A DNA stretch of 6,174 bases from assembly GCA_030067055.1 (NCBI GenBank), contig JASJAL010000349.1, positions 1-6,174 of the forward strand, read 5' to 3'. Shown here in pieces: positions 1 to 4,887 of the stretch. Positions within the stretch are counted from its first letter, which is position 1. Each line of letters starts with the position of its first letter. This stretch comes from Kiloniellales bacterium (GTDB taxonomy: Bacteria; Pseudomonadota; Alphaproteobacteria; Kiloniellales; JAKSBE01). Position numbers and translations under genes: made by a program. Under the pieces are notes generated by a model. It did not search any database. It was given only the letters and a program-made list of their open reading frames with translations, and was not told the origin of the DNA.

Positions 1-1
1 T

Positions 2-106
2 TCACGCCGCACGCGCCTGGGCGTGGGCCCGTTCCCACTCACCGATGTACTCTCGGGTGAGCGGGACCGCATCGACCGACTTTGCGAGCCGTATTTGTGC
101 GACCAT
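2..106 (-). CDS. Possible very small protein, unrecognised
   Basis: A 34-residue frame starts at an ATG (first base 106) and ends at TGA at 4-2. The start is preceded by a strong purine-rich ribosome binding site, GGGAGGG at 117-111, four bases before the ATG. An alternative in-frame ATG at 130 gives 42 residues but has a poorer site, with GAGG eleven bases upstream. The frame stays open back to a TAA just upstream of about base 171, so this may instead be the tail of a decayed gene. The product would be soluble and rich in charged residues, ending in a helix-prone stretch (EYIGEWERAHAQARAA). I do not recognise a family. The open frame and the binding site are seen directly; that it is translated is inference. 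Confidence 0.3.
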   Translation of the reverse strand: MVAQIRLAKSVDAVPLTREYIGEWERAHAQARAA

Positions 107-204
107 GCGACCCTCCCGTCGGAACGACATTTCGCAGGCGACCTCAGGCTTGAGGCCAACTCGGAGCGGCCATTTTTAGAAAGGTAGCGTTGGAAGGGAG
201 CCTT

Positions 205-570
205 CTAGTGGGTTTCCTCACCGTCGACGCGTTGGGCCACTTCGGGCCGGGTCAGAAGACCCCACATCTCCTTGTTGTCGCTATAGAACCGAACGGCGCC
301 AACGCGCACCAGGATCTGGCGGAGTGAATCCTCGTCCAGATCGTACCCGCCTATGCGGCGCTTGATGTGGCTGAAGGATCTCATGGACCACTTTTCGCGT
401 TCCAGCAGTCGACGGGCCACGTTTTCGGCCATGAATCGCGCGCGGGTGTCGTCTTCCCATTTCTGGACATCGTGACGAAGCTTCCGCTGCTGCATCACGA
501 AACCGATGACCGCGACCAAGGCCGCCACGACCGCGGAAATGATCGCTGACGTGATATTCGGATCCTGCAT
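205..570 (-). CDS. Small membrane-anchored protein of unknown function
   Basis: The product has 121 residues. After five polar residues there is one hydrophobic segment at about residues 6-26 (ITSAIISAVVAALVAVIGFV), followed at once by a basic run (QQRKLRH). This suggests a signal anchor with the rest of the protein in the cytoplasm. Residues 33-60 are highly charged and probably helical (QKWEDDTRARFMAENVARRL). The C-terminal half, about 58-112, has the pattern KWSMRSFSHIKRRIGGY, then DLDEDSLRQILVRVGAVRF, then MWGLL. I recall this arrangement from many uncharacterised proteobacterial proteins, where it looks like a small winged-helix-type module, but I cannot name the family. The start is well supported: GGGAGGGG lies four bases upstream. 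The gene follows the protease stop codon by 108 bases on the same strand, so cotranscription is possible. No enzymatic motif is visible. Confidence 0.8.
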   Translation of the reverse strand: MQDPNITSAIISAVVAALVAVIGFVMQQRKLRHDVQKWEDDTRARFMAENVARRLLEREKWSMRSFSHIKRRIGGYDLDEDSLRQILVRVGAVRFYSDNKEMWGLLTRPEVAQRVDGEETH

Positions 571-582
571 AGGTCCCCTCCC
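571..582 (-). promoter_or_regulatory. Strong ribosome binding site of the 121-residue membrane protein
   Basis: On the minus strand the bases before the ATG at 570 read GGGAGGGGACCT. This is a near-ideal anti-16S match at a short spacing, and it fixes the start of the small membrane protein. Confidence 0.75.
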
Positions 583-678
583 TGGCAGACCGCCCCAGGT
601 TATCAGCTTCCCGGGCTCGATGTGACACCGCTCGGCGCCGCGCGGCCGCTTCCTGCTGCTGGCCCCGAGCGCCGGCGC

Positions 679-1779
679 TCAGGCGAAGTCGGTCCGGGCC
701 TGGGCCACCAGGTCGCGCATGTCCATGCTTCCGCTGGCGCCGTTGTTGGCGCTGGTCTGCCAAGACTGCACCGCAACCGCACGAGGACCGACGTCGCCGG
801 CCCAGAAGCCGAAGATCGGCCCGCCAGACTGACCGACGAAGACATCCGCCTGGTGCAGGATAGACTGGGCAGGCGCGTCCGTGCCGTCGATCTGGAACCC
901 GCCCTGCCAGGTCGGTCGCTGGCCGCTGTTGAGATCGGCCGGATAGCCCATGTGCGACCAGACGGCGAGGCTGTCCCAGGCATCGTCGTAGCCACGCGCA
1001 CCCATCCAGCCCGTCGTCTCGCCATGGCGCCGGTCGAGCACGACCACGACATAGTCGAAGTCGCCCTCGGCGCCGGTGATGAAGCCGTCGCCGTCTTCCT
1101 GAAGGTACCAGTAGACATGAATGCCGTAGGACTCTCCGAAGGGTGCCCCGCCGTCGTAATAGGACGGCGTGAAGCGAACCCAGTCCGCAGCGAAACCCGG
1201 CGGCGCGGTCCAGTCGATGACGTGGCTCACGGTCAGCATGTGACGCGGACCGATCATCACCCCAGAGGCGGAGCCGCGGTTGGTTTCCACCAGGCCGATC
1301 GTCGACCAGGGATAGCTGGTGTCGCGGAAGGCGCGGCGGTCGTCCGCGTTGAAGATCGTGGTGGCCACCCGCGGCTCGGGCTCGCCGGCGCGGATCCGCT
1401 TCACGCTGCGCACGCGCTCTCGCGGCACGGCGTTGACGCCGAGATGCTCGGGCACGAAGCCGGTCAGGTACTTGGCCAGCTCCTTCTCGTTCGTCCGGCG
1501 CTGCTCGATCCGGCTGGCCTCGCCGCGCATCGCGGGCGGCACGGCCCGTCCACCGGCCCGCACCCCGTCGACCTCGACGACGACCTCCCAGCCGAAGTTG
1601 CCGTCGCTTCTTTCGTAGGGCTCGAGCCGGGTCTTGACCACGGGCTCCTTCTCGGCGGCGATGTGGAAGCGCCGTTCTATGGCGACAGGTTTGTCCTTTG
1701 CCGGGCCGCGGGCTTTGAAGTGGCGGTCGAGCTCCGCCATCGGAATCGGTGAATCTGAGCGTTCGGACTTGGTGGCCAT
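679..1779 (-). CDS. Trypsin/V8-like serine protease (S1 family) without a signal peptide
   Basis: The product has 366 residues from the ATG at 1779. A GGAG ribosome binding site sits eight bases upstream at 1791-1788. A longer frame to 1923 exists but adds 48 unconvincing residues. The catalytic triad is complete. The His is residue 186 in MLTVSHVID, the Asp is residue 242 in GDFDYVVVVLD, and the nucleophile is Ser318 in VGQSGGPIFG. The start of the protease domain, near residues 141-175 (DDRR, DTSYPWSTIG, GSASGVMIGPRH), resembles glutamyl-endopeptidase/V8-type bacterial enzymes, where the chain before it is usually a propeptide. Here residues 1-140 are polar and charged with no hydrophobic leader, so a cytoplasmic enzyme or non-classical export is likely. 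I see no cysteine in the whole protein. The specificity cannot be read from the sequence. Downstream lies a membrane-anchored small protein; upstream is a 227-base spacer after the DUF1194 gene. The family call is firm; location and role are inference. Confidence 0.88.
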   Translation of the reverse strand: MATKSERSDSPIPMAELDRHFKARGPAKDKPVAIERRFHIAAEKEPVVKTRLEPYERSDGNFGWEVVVEVDGVRAGGRAVPPAMRGEASRIEQRRTNEKELAKYLTGFVPEHLGVNAVPRERVRSVKRIRAGEPEPRVATTIFNADDRRAFRDTSYPWSTIGLVETNRGSASGVMIGPRHMLTVSHVIDWTAPPGFAADWVRFTPSYYDGGAPFGESYGIHVYWYLQEDGDGFITGAEGDFDYVVVVLDRRHGETTGWMGARGYDDAWDSLAVWSHMGYPADLNSGQRPTWQGGFQIDGTDAPAQSILHQADVFVGQSGGPIFGFWAGDVGPRAVAVQSWQTSANNGASGSMDMRDLVAQARTDFA

Positions 1780-1787
1780 GGGACAGT

Positions 1788-1791
1788 CTCC
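1788..1791 (-). promoter_or_regulatory. Ribosome binding site that decides the protease start
   Basis: GGAG on the minus strand lies eight bases before the ATG at 1779. It supports the 366-residue product over the longer frame that begins at 1923. Confidence 0.65.
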
Positions 1792-1811
1792 ACTTATTCC
1801 CTTTCGCGAGG

Positions 1812-1824
1812 TTCGTAGTACGAA
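1812..1824. promoter_or_regulatory. Perfect inverted repeat upstream of the protease gene, possible operator
   Basis: TTCGTA-G-TACGAA has two perfect 6-bp arms around one central base, 33 to 45 bases upstream of the protease start. The symmetry and position suit a dimeric regulator binding in a promoter or leader. No matching promoter boxes were found with confidence and no second copy was seen, so the role is inference. Confidence 0.3.
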
Positions 1825-1948
1825 GGAGCCGCTGCGGAGACGGCGAGGCGGTGCCGCGGAGCCGACTCCCCAGCCTATCTTGCCTGGCCCGTGGGGGTGC
1901 GACGTGGGAAATGACACATCCATCCTGCAAAGATCGCAGTAGTCGCGG

Positions 1949-1967
1949 ACCGACGCCTTCGGCGCCC
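1949..1967. other. Weak GC-rich hairpin downstream of the DUF1194 gene
   Basis: The region contains GACGCC-TTC-GGCGCC, which folds as a 4-bp GC stem with a three-base loop plus one pair beyond a mismatch. It lies about 40 bases after the DUF1194 stop codon. There is no following U-run on the minus strand, so it is at best a weak transcription-end structure. The rest of the 1780-2006 spacer holds the possible operator and the ribosome binding site of the protease gene. Confidence 0.2.
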
Positions 1968-2006
1968 TCGCCGCTTCGCCCTATGACCGGGGGAAAAGGC
2001 GGGGGG

Positions 2007-2948
2007 TCAGAAGTCGCCGTAGTCGGGACTCCAGTTCCGAAGCTGAAGCTCGCCGGCGTCGCAGGGCGGGCGCAGCCGCTCTGTCGCGGGCCGCAAGAGG
2101 CGGGCCGGCGGGGCTCGGCCGGCGATCTCCAGCAGCATCTTGCGCAGGATGGCGCGGCCGAAATCGCCGAATCCGTCCGCAACCACGACGAAGGCGTTCT
2201 GCCCGCCGATGACGCAGTCCTCGTAGTAGAGGTCAAGGTTGGGCAAAGGCGGATAGCCGTAGCGGCCCGGACGACCATTGATGATGGCCAGACCGTTGAT
2301 GACGATGTCCTTCGCCAGGGCCCGGTCGCGGGCCTCGACCACGTAGTCGCCCCGGTTGTTGGGACCGTCGCCGGAAATATCGATCACACGCCGTGTGCCG
2401 CGAAAGCCGTTGGTCTCGAACTTCAGGGCCGCAAAGTCGATCGCGGTGCTGATCGAGGTCCAGAGCTCAGTCGTGACGGCCGCTCGCTCGAGCGCGTCGG
2501 CAAAGGCGGCGGCGCTGCGCGCGTCCGAAATCTCCTGCCAGTCGACCACGCTGCGCTGGAAGAGGTCCCCGGCCCACTCCACATAGGTGACCGCAATGCG
2601 CCCGAGACGGCCCTGTTCGATCGCCTCGACGACGGTCGGGTGCCGAAGGGCCTGGAGATAGCCCTGGCGCTGCAGGACGGCTTCCTCGATGTCGATGCTG
2701 CCGGAAACGTCGACCGCAAGCACGAGTTCCAGGTCGACCGCGCGTTCCGCCGCGGCGCAGATGGCGGGCAGGAAGAAGCCGGCAAAGAGGGCGAGAACGA
2801 AGCGGCGCAGATGGCGGGCGCACCGCCCTGCGCCTCGCCCGCCCGCGCGCAGCAAAGCGGAACCGAGGCGCAGCCGCGATGCCCGGACGCGAGGCCGGCA
2901 GACTCGAACGCCCCACAACGGTGACCCGATGTGGGGCGTTTCGGCCAT
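2007..2948 (-). CDS. DUF1194 family protein with von Willebrand factor A-like domain, probably exported
   Basis: The longest frame gives 313 residues. A hydrophobic export signal lies at about residues 46-67 (HLRRFVLALFAGFFLPAICAAA), with likely cleavage near AAA-ER. The A-domain follows: a metal-site motif DVSGS at residues 80-84, a TSIS segment with Thr164 in the expected second position, and DISGDGPNNRG at about 190-200, which is the hallmark of DUF1194. It ends with a 40-residue basic tail after LLEIAGR. These proteins are thought to bind a divalent metal and partner proteins in the periplasm; no enzymatic role is known. The start is uncertain. The ATG at 2948 has no good ribosome binding site, and the 45 residues before the export signal are Arg-rich and unlike the family. 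A perfect inverted repeat lies within them. The next candidate is a TTG at 2855, also without a clear site. The gene begins 18 bases after the GFA stop if 2948 is used. Confidence 0.85.
   Translation of the reverse strand: MAETPHIGSPLWGVRVCRPRVRASRLRLGSALLRAGGRGAGRCARHLRRFVLALFAGFFLPAICAAAERAVDLELVLAVDVSGSIDIEEAVLQRQGYLQALRHPTVVEAIEQGRLGRIAVTYVEWAGDLFQRSVVDWQEISDARSAAAFADALERAAVTTELWTSISTAIDFAALKFETNGFRGTRRVIDISGDGPNNRGDYVVEARDRALAKDIVINGLAIINGRPGRYGYPPLPNLDLYYEDCVIGGQNAFVVVADGFGDFGRAILRKMLLEIAGRAPPARLLRPATERLRPPCDAGELQLRNWSPDYGDF
2752..2819. repeat. 18-bp perfect direct repeat within the DUF1194 signal-peptide region
   Basis: GCGGCGCAGATGGCGGGC occurs at 2752-2769 and again at 2802-2819, 50 bases apart start to start. 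The copies flank the hydrophobic core of the export signal and fall in different reading frames (one encodes ARHLRR, the other spans PAICAA). Recombination between them would delete 50 bases and shift the frame. Confidence 0.6.
2907..2940. terminator. Strong hairpin after the GFA-family gene, possible terminator
   Basis: Arms AACGCCCCACA (2907-2917) and TGTGGGGCGTT (2930-2940) are perfectly complementary over 11 bp around a 12-base loop. Allowing one bulged A, the stem grows to 13 bp. In the minus-strand transcript it begins 26 bases after the GFA-family stop codon, which is a normal terminator distance. The bases after the stem read TTCGAGTC rather than a U-run, so it is not a textbook intrinsic terminator. 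It may instead protect the RNA end or regulate the next gene. It lies within the first codons of the longest DUF1194 frame, which argues that the true start of that gene is further downstream. Confidence 0.45.
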
Positions 2949-2966
2949 CTCAGCGATAGAAAACCG

Positions 2967-3404
2967 TCAGGCCGGGTCCGGCCAGACGAAATCGGGGCGC
3001 AAGCCCGCATAGACGGGACGGCCGTCGTTCGGCTCCGGCACGCCGGTGGCCGGATCGTAGAAGGCGTGATAGGTCGCCGGTAGGCTCGCCGGGTCGTAGC
3101 CCATCAAGTTCGGCACGATCACACGGATCCGGCCTTGCTTGTCGTCCAGCATGATCGGCGTGCCGCAGGTCGCGCAGGTGCAGAGCTCCAGCGGACCGTC
3201 CGGGTTCTGGTCGTTGAAGGGCTGACGGTTCAGGCCGTCCAGGTTGTCGACGGCCACGTCGCCGTGCTTGAAGAACACCACATGGGTCGTGTCCTGACCG
3301 GTCACCCGCTTGCAGACCGAGCAGTGGCAGGTGTGGTTGTCGATCGGATCGTTGTCCGAATGCGTGTGGACGTGGTCGCACCCACCGGAATGCTTGTGTG
3401 ACAT
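2967..3404 (-). CDS. GFA/CENP-V family zinc protein with a His-rich N-terminus
   Basis: The product has 145 residues. Family motifs are CHCSVCKRVTG at residues 26-36 (Cys26, Cys28, Cys31) and CTCATCGTPI at 75-84 (Cys75, Cys77, Cys80). In glutathione-dependent formaldehyde-activating enzyme (Gfa) these correspond to the second zinc site and half of the structural zinc site. The other half is normally GGCxCG; here it reads GGCDHVHTH at 7-15, so a His replaces the second Cys. The first 24 residues hold seven His or Cys (H3, H5, C9, H11, H13, H15, H24). No signal peptide is present, so it is cytoplasmic. Members act on or bind glutathione adducts, but most are uncharacterised, and a formaldehyde role cannot be claimed. 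The start is firm: GGAGG lies five bases before the ATG. A tail of Pro-, Asp- and Tyr-rich sequence (residues 103-145) follows the core. Confidence 0.87.
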   Translation of the reverse strand: MSHKHSGGCDHVHTHSDNDPIDNHTCHCSVCKRVTGQDTTHVVFFKHGDVAVDNLDGLNRQPFNDQNPDGPLELCTCATCGTPIMLDDKQGRIRVIVPNLMGYDPASLPATYHAFYDPATGVPEPNDGRPVYAGLRPDFVWPDPA

Positions 3405-3409
3405 GCTCT

Positions 3410-3414
3410 CCTCC
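3410..3414 (-). promoter_or_regulatory. Ribosome binding site of the GFA-family gene
   Basis: GGAGG on the minus strand lies five bases before the ATG at 3404, within the purine run GGGAGGAGAGC. It fixes the start and rejects the overlapping 168-residue frame in another phase. Confidence 0.75.
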
Positions 3415-3547
3415 CTTTCTTCGTTGTGGTCTTCTCGGTCGTTCAGGCACAGTCATCTACCACCACGGCGCGGCTGCCCTCGCCCGTGCGCCCCGGGTCG
3501 AACTCCCTGTCGATGGCGAAAAGCCTGCCTGTCTCGCCGTGGCCCTG

Positions 3548-3565
3548 CGCCGGCCATGGCCGGCG
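3548..3565. repeat. 18-bp perfect GC-rich palindrome
   Basis: CGCCGGCCATGGCCGGCG reads the same on both strands with no central spacer. It lies about 145 bases upstream of the GFA-family start and 215 bases past the oxidoreductase stop. It could be a binding site, a cruciform or part of a dispersed repeat. There is no adjoining T-run, so it is not an intrinsic terminator. Confidence 0.5.
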
Positions 3566-3720
3566 AGATCAGCGGCAAGTGTGGTGGTCTGCCTTCTTAC
3601 GACGCCCAGCGGTTTCATGGGGAACGTTCTTCATCCGCTCGGAAACCGACAAGCCACGCAGTCTAGTCCAATCGGCGAAGGAAGTGAACCTGCTGTGGAT
3701 GTCGGCGGCCGAGGGAACCG

Positions 3721-3732
3721 AGATTCGAATCT
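3721..3732. repeat. 12-bp perfect palindrome after the oxidoreductase gene
   Basis: AGATTCGAATCT is perfectly self-complementary and begins about 48 bases downstream of the oxidoreductase stop. The core TTCGAA also resembles a tRNA T-loop, but no tRNA fold surrounds it. Its role is unknown. Confidence 0.35.
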
Positions 3733-3779
3733 GGCCGGCCCGAGTCCGAACGGCTGGCTTCGAGGTCACCAGGTCTCGG

Positions 3780-4829
3780 TCAATCCGGATCGCCCGGTCG
3801 AACGGTTCGACCCGAGCGGGCCGCGGCCAGGATCGCCTCGATCACCTGGAGCGACCGCAAAGCCTCGCGCCCGGAGACCAGGGGTTCGGCTTTGCCGGCG
3901 ATGATCTCGCAGAAATGGCGGAGCTGCAGGTCCAGGGGATCGTACCGCTCGACCTCGTAGGTCTCCAGGTCGAGCGGCCGCCACCAGCTGCGCTCGCCTT
4001 CCTGGGACCAGATCCGGCCGACCGGGATCTCAAGCGCGCCCCGGGTGCCGCCGATCAGGTAGCAGGCTTGTCCGGTCTCCGGATAGACCGGGTTCTCGGC
4101 GGCGGTCAGCTCCCAGCTCCAGGGCGCGACGATGCTGTCCGAAACGGTCACCGTCGCCAGGGCACCGCTCTCGAATCGAAGCAGGATGGCCGCCGTGTCC
4201 TCGACCTCGTGGCCGCGGGTCTCGTTGGAGTCGAAAGCCTGGACAGCAGTGACCTCGCCGAGGAGATAGCGTAGCAGATCGATATCGTGGATCAGGTTGA
4301 TGAAGACCGGGCCCGCGCCCCGGCGAGTGCGCCAGGCGGCCTCGAAGTAGTCCTCGGGCTTGTAGAGCCAGCAGGCGGCCTGAACCGCGACGACCTCGCC
4401 GATAGCGCCACTGTCGATCCGCGCCTTGGCCGCCTGGATGATCGGGTTGTGGCGCCGGTGGTGACCGACCAGCAGGGGAATGCCAAGGCGCTCGGAGTCC
4501 TCGACCAAGCCGCGCGCGGCGCGCGCCTGGTCGGCGATCGGCTTCTCGATCAGCAAGGGAAGCCCGGCAGCGAGGCAGGCGAACCCGTGTTCGACATGCA
4601 GCTGATTGGGCGTCGCAATGATGACACCGTCGGGCGGGTCCGAGGCCAGCAGATCGCCGAGCGTCGGATGCCGTGTAAGGCCTTGCTCGGCGGCGAAGTC
4701 CGCCGCGGCAGGATCCGGATCGACGATGCAGGCGATGGAAGCCAGCCCCGACCTCTGAAGGGTTTCGATGTGGCGCTTGCCGACCAGCCCGGCCCCGACG
4801 ACGGCGATGCGAAACGGTTGTACTGGAAT
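3780..4829 (-). CDS. Gfo/Idh/MocA family NAD(P)-dependent oxidoreductase, apparent ATT start
   Basis: Read from an ATT at 4829 the product has 349 residues, a normal length for the family. The N-terminal Rossmann domain has the dinucleotide loop GAGLVG at residues 12-17, an acidic end of the second strand (IVDPD, Asp37) and ATPNQLH at 72-78. It then has the hallmark EKP at 95-97, whose Lys96 is the usual catalytic lysine. The C-terminal domain carries GHHRRHNP (122-129) and INLIHDID (176-183), giving His180 and Asp183 as the usual catalytic pair. Such enzymes oxidise or reduce cyclic polyols, sugars or related carbonyls; the substrate is not evident. No ATG, GTG or TTG occurs in frame between the upstream TAG at 4847 and a TTG at 4556. 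Starting at that TTG would remove 91 residues and the whole cofactor loop. An AAGGG ribosome binding site sits eight bases before the ATT. The gene follows the GntR gene by 57 bases and is likely cotranscribed with it. Confidence 0.88.
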   Translation of the reverse strand: MPVQPFRIAVVGAGLVGKRHIETLQRSGLASIACIVDPDPAAADFAAEQGLTRHPTLGDLLASDPPDGVIIATPNQLHVEHGFACLAAGLPLLIEKPIADQARAARGLVEDSERLGIPLLVGHHRRHNPIIQAAKARIDSGAIGEVVAVQAACWLYKPEDYFEAAWRTRRGAGPVFINLIHDIDLLRYLLGEVTAVQAFDSNETRGHEVEDTAAILLRFESGALATVTVSDSIVAPWSWELTAAENPVYPETGQACYLIGGTRGALEIPVGRIWSQEGERSWWRPLDLETYEVERYDPLDLQLRHFCEIIAGKAEPLVSGREALRSLQVIEAILAAARSGRTVRPGDPD

Positions 4830-4837
4830 CTGTCTTT

Positions 4838-4842
4838 CCCTT
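4838..4842 (-). promoter_or_regulatory. Ribosome binding site pointing to an ATT start codon
   Basis: AAGGG on the minus strand lies eight bases before the ATT at 4829-4827. No other plausible start is in range, so the site decides the start of the oxidoreductase. The bases CCTTGC (4858-4853) can pair with GC-AAGG around the site, with one bulged base and a seven-base loop, which might partly hide it. Confidence 0.5.
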
Positions 4843-4866
4843 CGCTAAGCAAGCAAGGCGCGACCG

Positions 4867-4887
4867 GTTGCCTTCGAGCCCGGCAAC
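4867..4887. other. Small hairpin spanning the GntR stop codon
   Basis: GTTGCC (4867-4872) and GGCAAC (4882-4887) form a 6-bp stem around a nine-base loop, overlapping the last base of the GntR stop codon. It could modestly affect RNA stability or readthrough. It has no U-run and would not end transcription by itself. Confidence 0.3.

Larger units (their letters stand above)
3415..3779. other. Gene-free block between the oxidoreductase and GFA-family genes
   Basis: About 365 bases contain no frame I can call a gene. A 66-residue minus-strand frame (3569-3769) starts just after the oxidoreductase stop. It is Arg/Lys-rich, lacks a good ribosome binding site and matches no family I know. After its stop the same phase stays open for another 42 codons to 3443, as expected in GC-rich DNA. 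Plus-strand frames through here are also open and continue antisense into the oxidoreductase gene. The block holds an 18-bp palindrome and a 12-bp palindrome. The GFA promoter should lie in its left half, but I cannot place its boxes. It could be a decayed gene or a regulatory spacer. Confidence 0.5.

Noticed and set aside
3..171. The C-terminus of an ATP-dependent DNA ligase (GLKPEVACEMSF resembles VRPELVAEVxF)
   Set aside because: The next conserved segment of that domain is absent and the match is too short to support the call.
622..1752. A 376-residue plus-strand frame opposite the protease
   Set aside because: It is antisense to the catalytic-triad gene, has no recognisable motif and no good ribosome binding site.
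281..2278. A 665-residue open frame on the minus strand crossing the membrane protein, the protease and part of the DUF1194 gene
   Set aside because: It runs in another phase through three well-supported genes, is extremely Arg-rich and has no domain. Long shadow frames are normal at this GC content.
1749..2924. A 391-residue plus-strand frame opposite DUF1194
   Set aside because: It is the antisense shadow of the DUF1194 codons; the minus strand carries DVSGS and SGDGPNNRG.
3700..3790. A tRNA suggested by the TTCGAAT motif after the oxidoreductase gene
   Set aside because: The flanking bases do not form a T-stem on either strand, no acceptor or anticodon arm is found at the right distance, and the region overlaps the oxidoreductase stop.
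3426..4274. A 282-residue plus-strand frame from the gene-free block into the oxidoreductase
   Set aside because: Most of it is antisense to the Gfo/Idh/MocA gene, and the part in the spacer resembles no family.
4550..4852. A frameshift joining a TTG start at 4852 to the oxidoreductase frame
   Set aside because: The extra residues are not family-like, and an unshifted reading from ATT with a properly spaced AAGGG site already gives a full-length protein.
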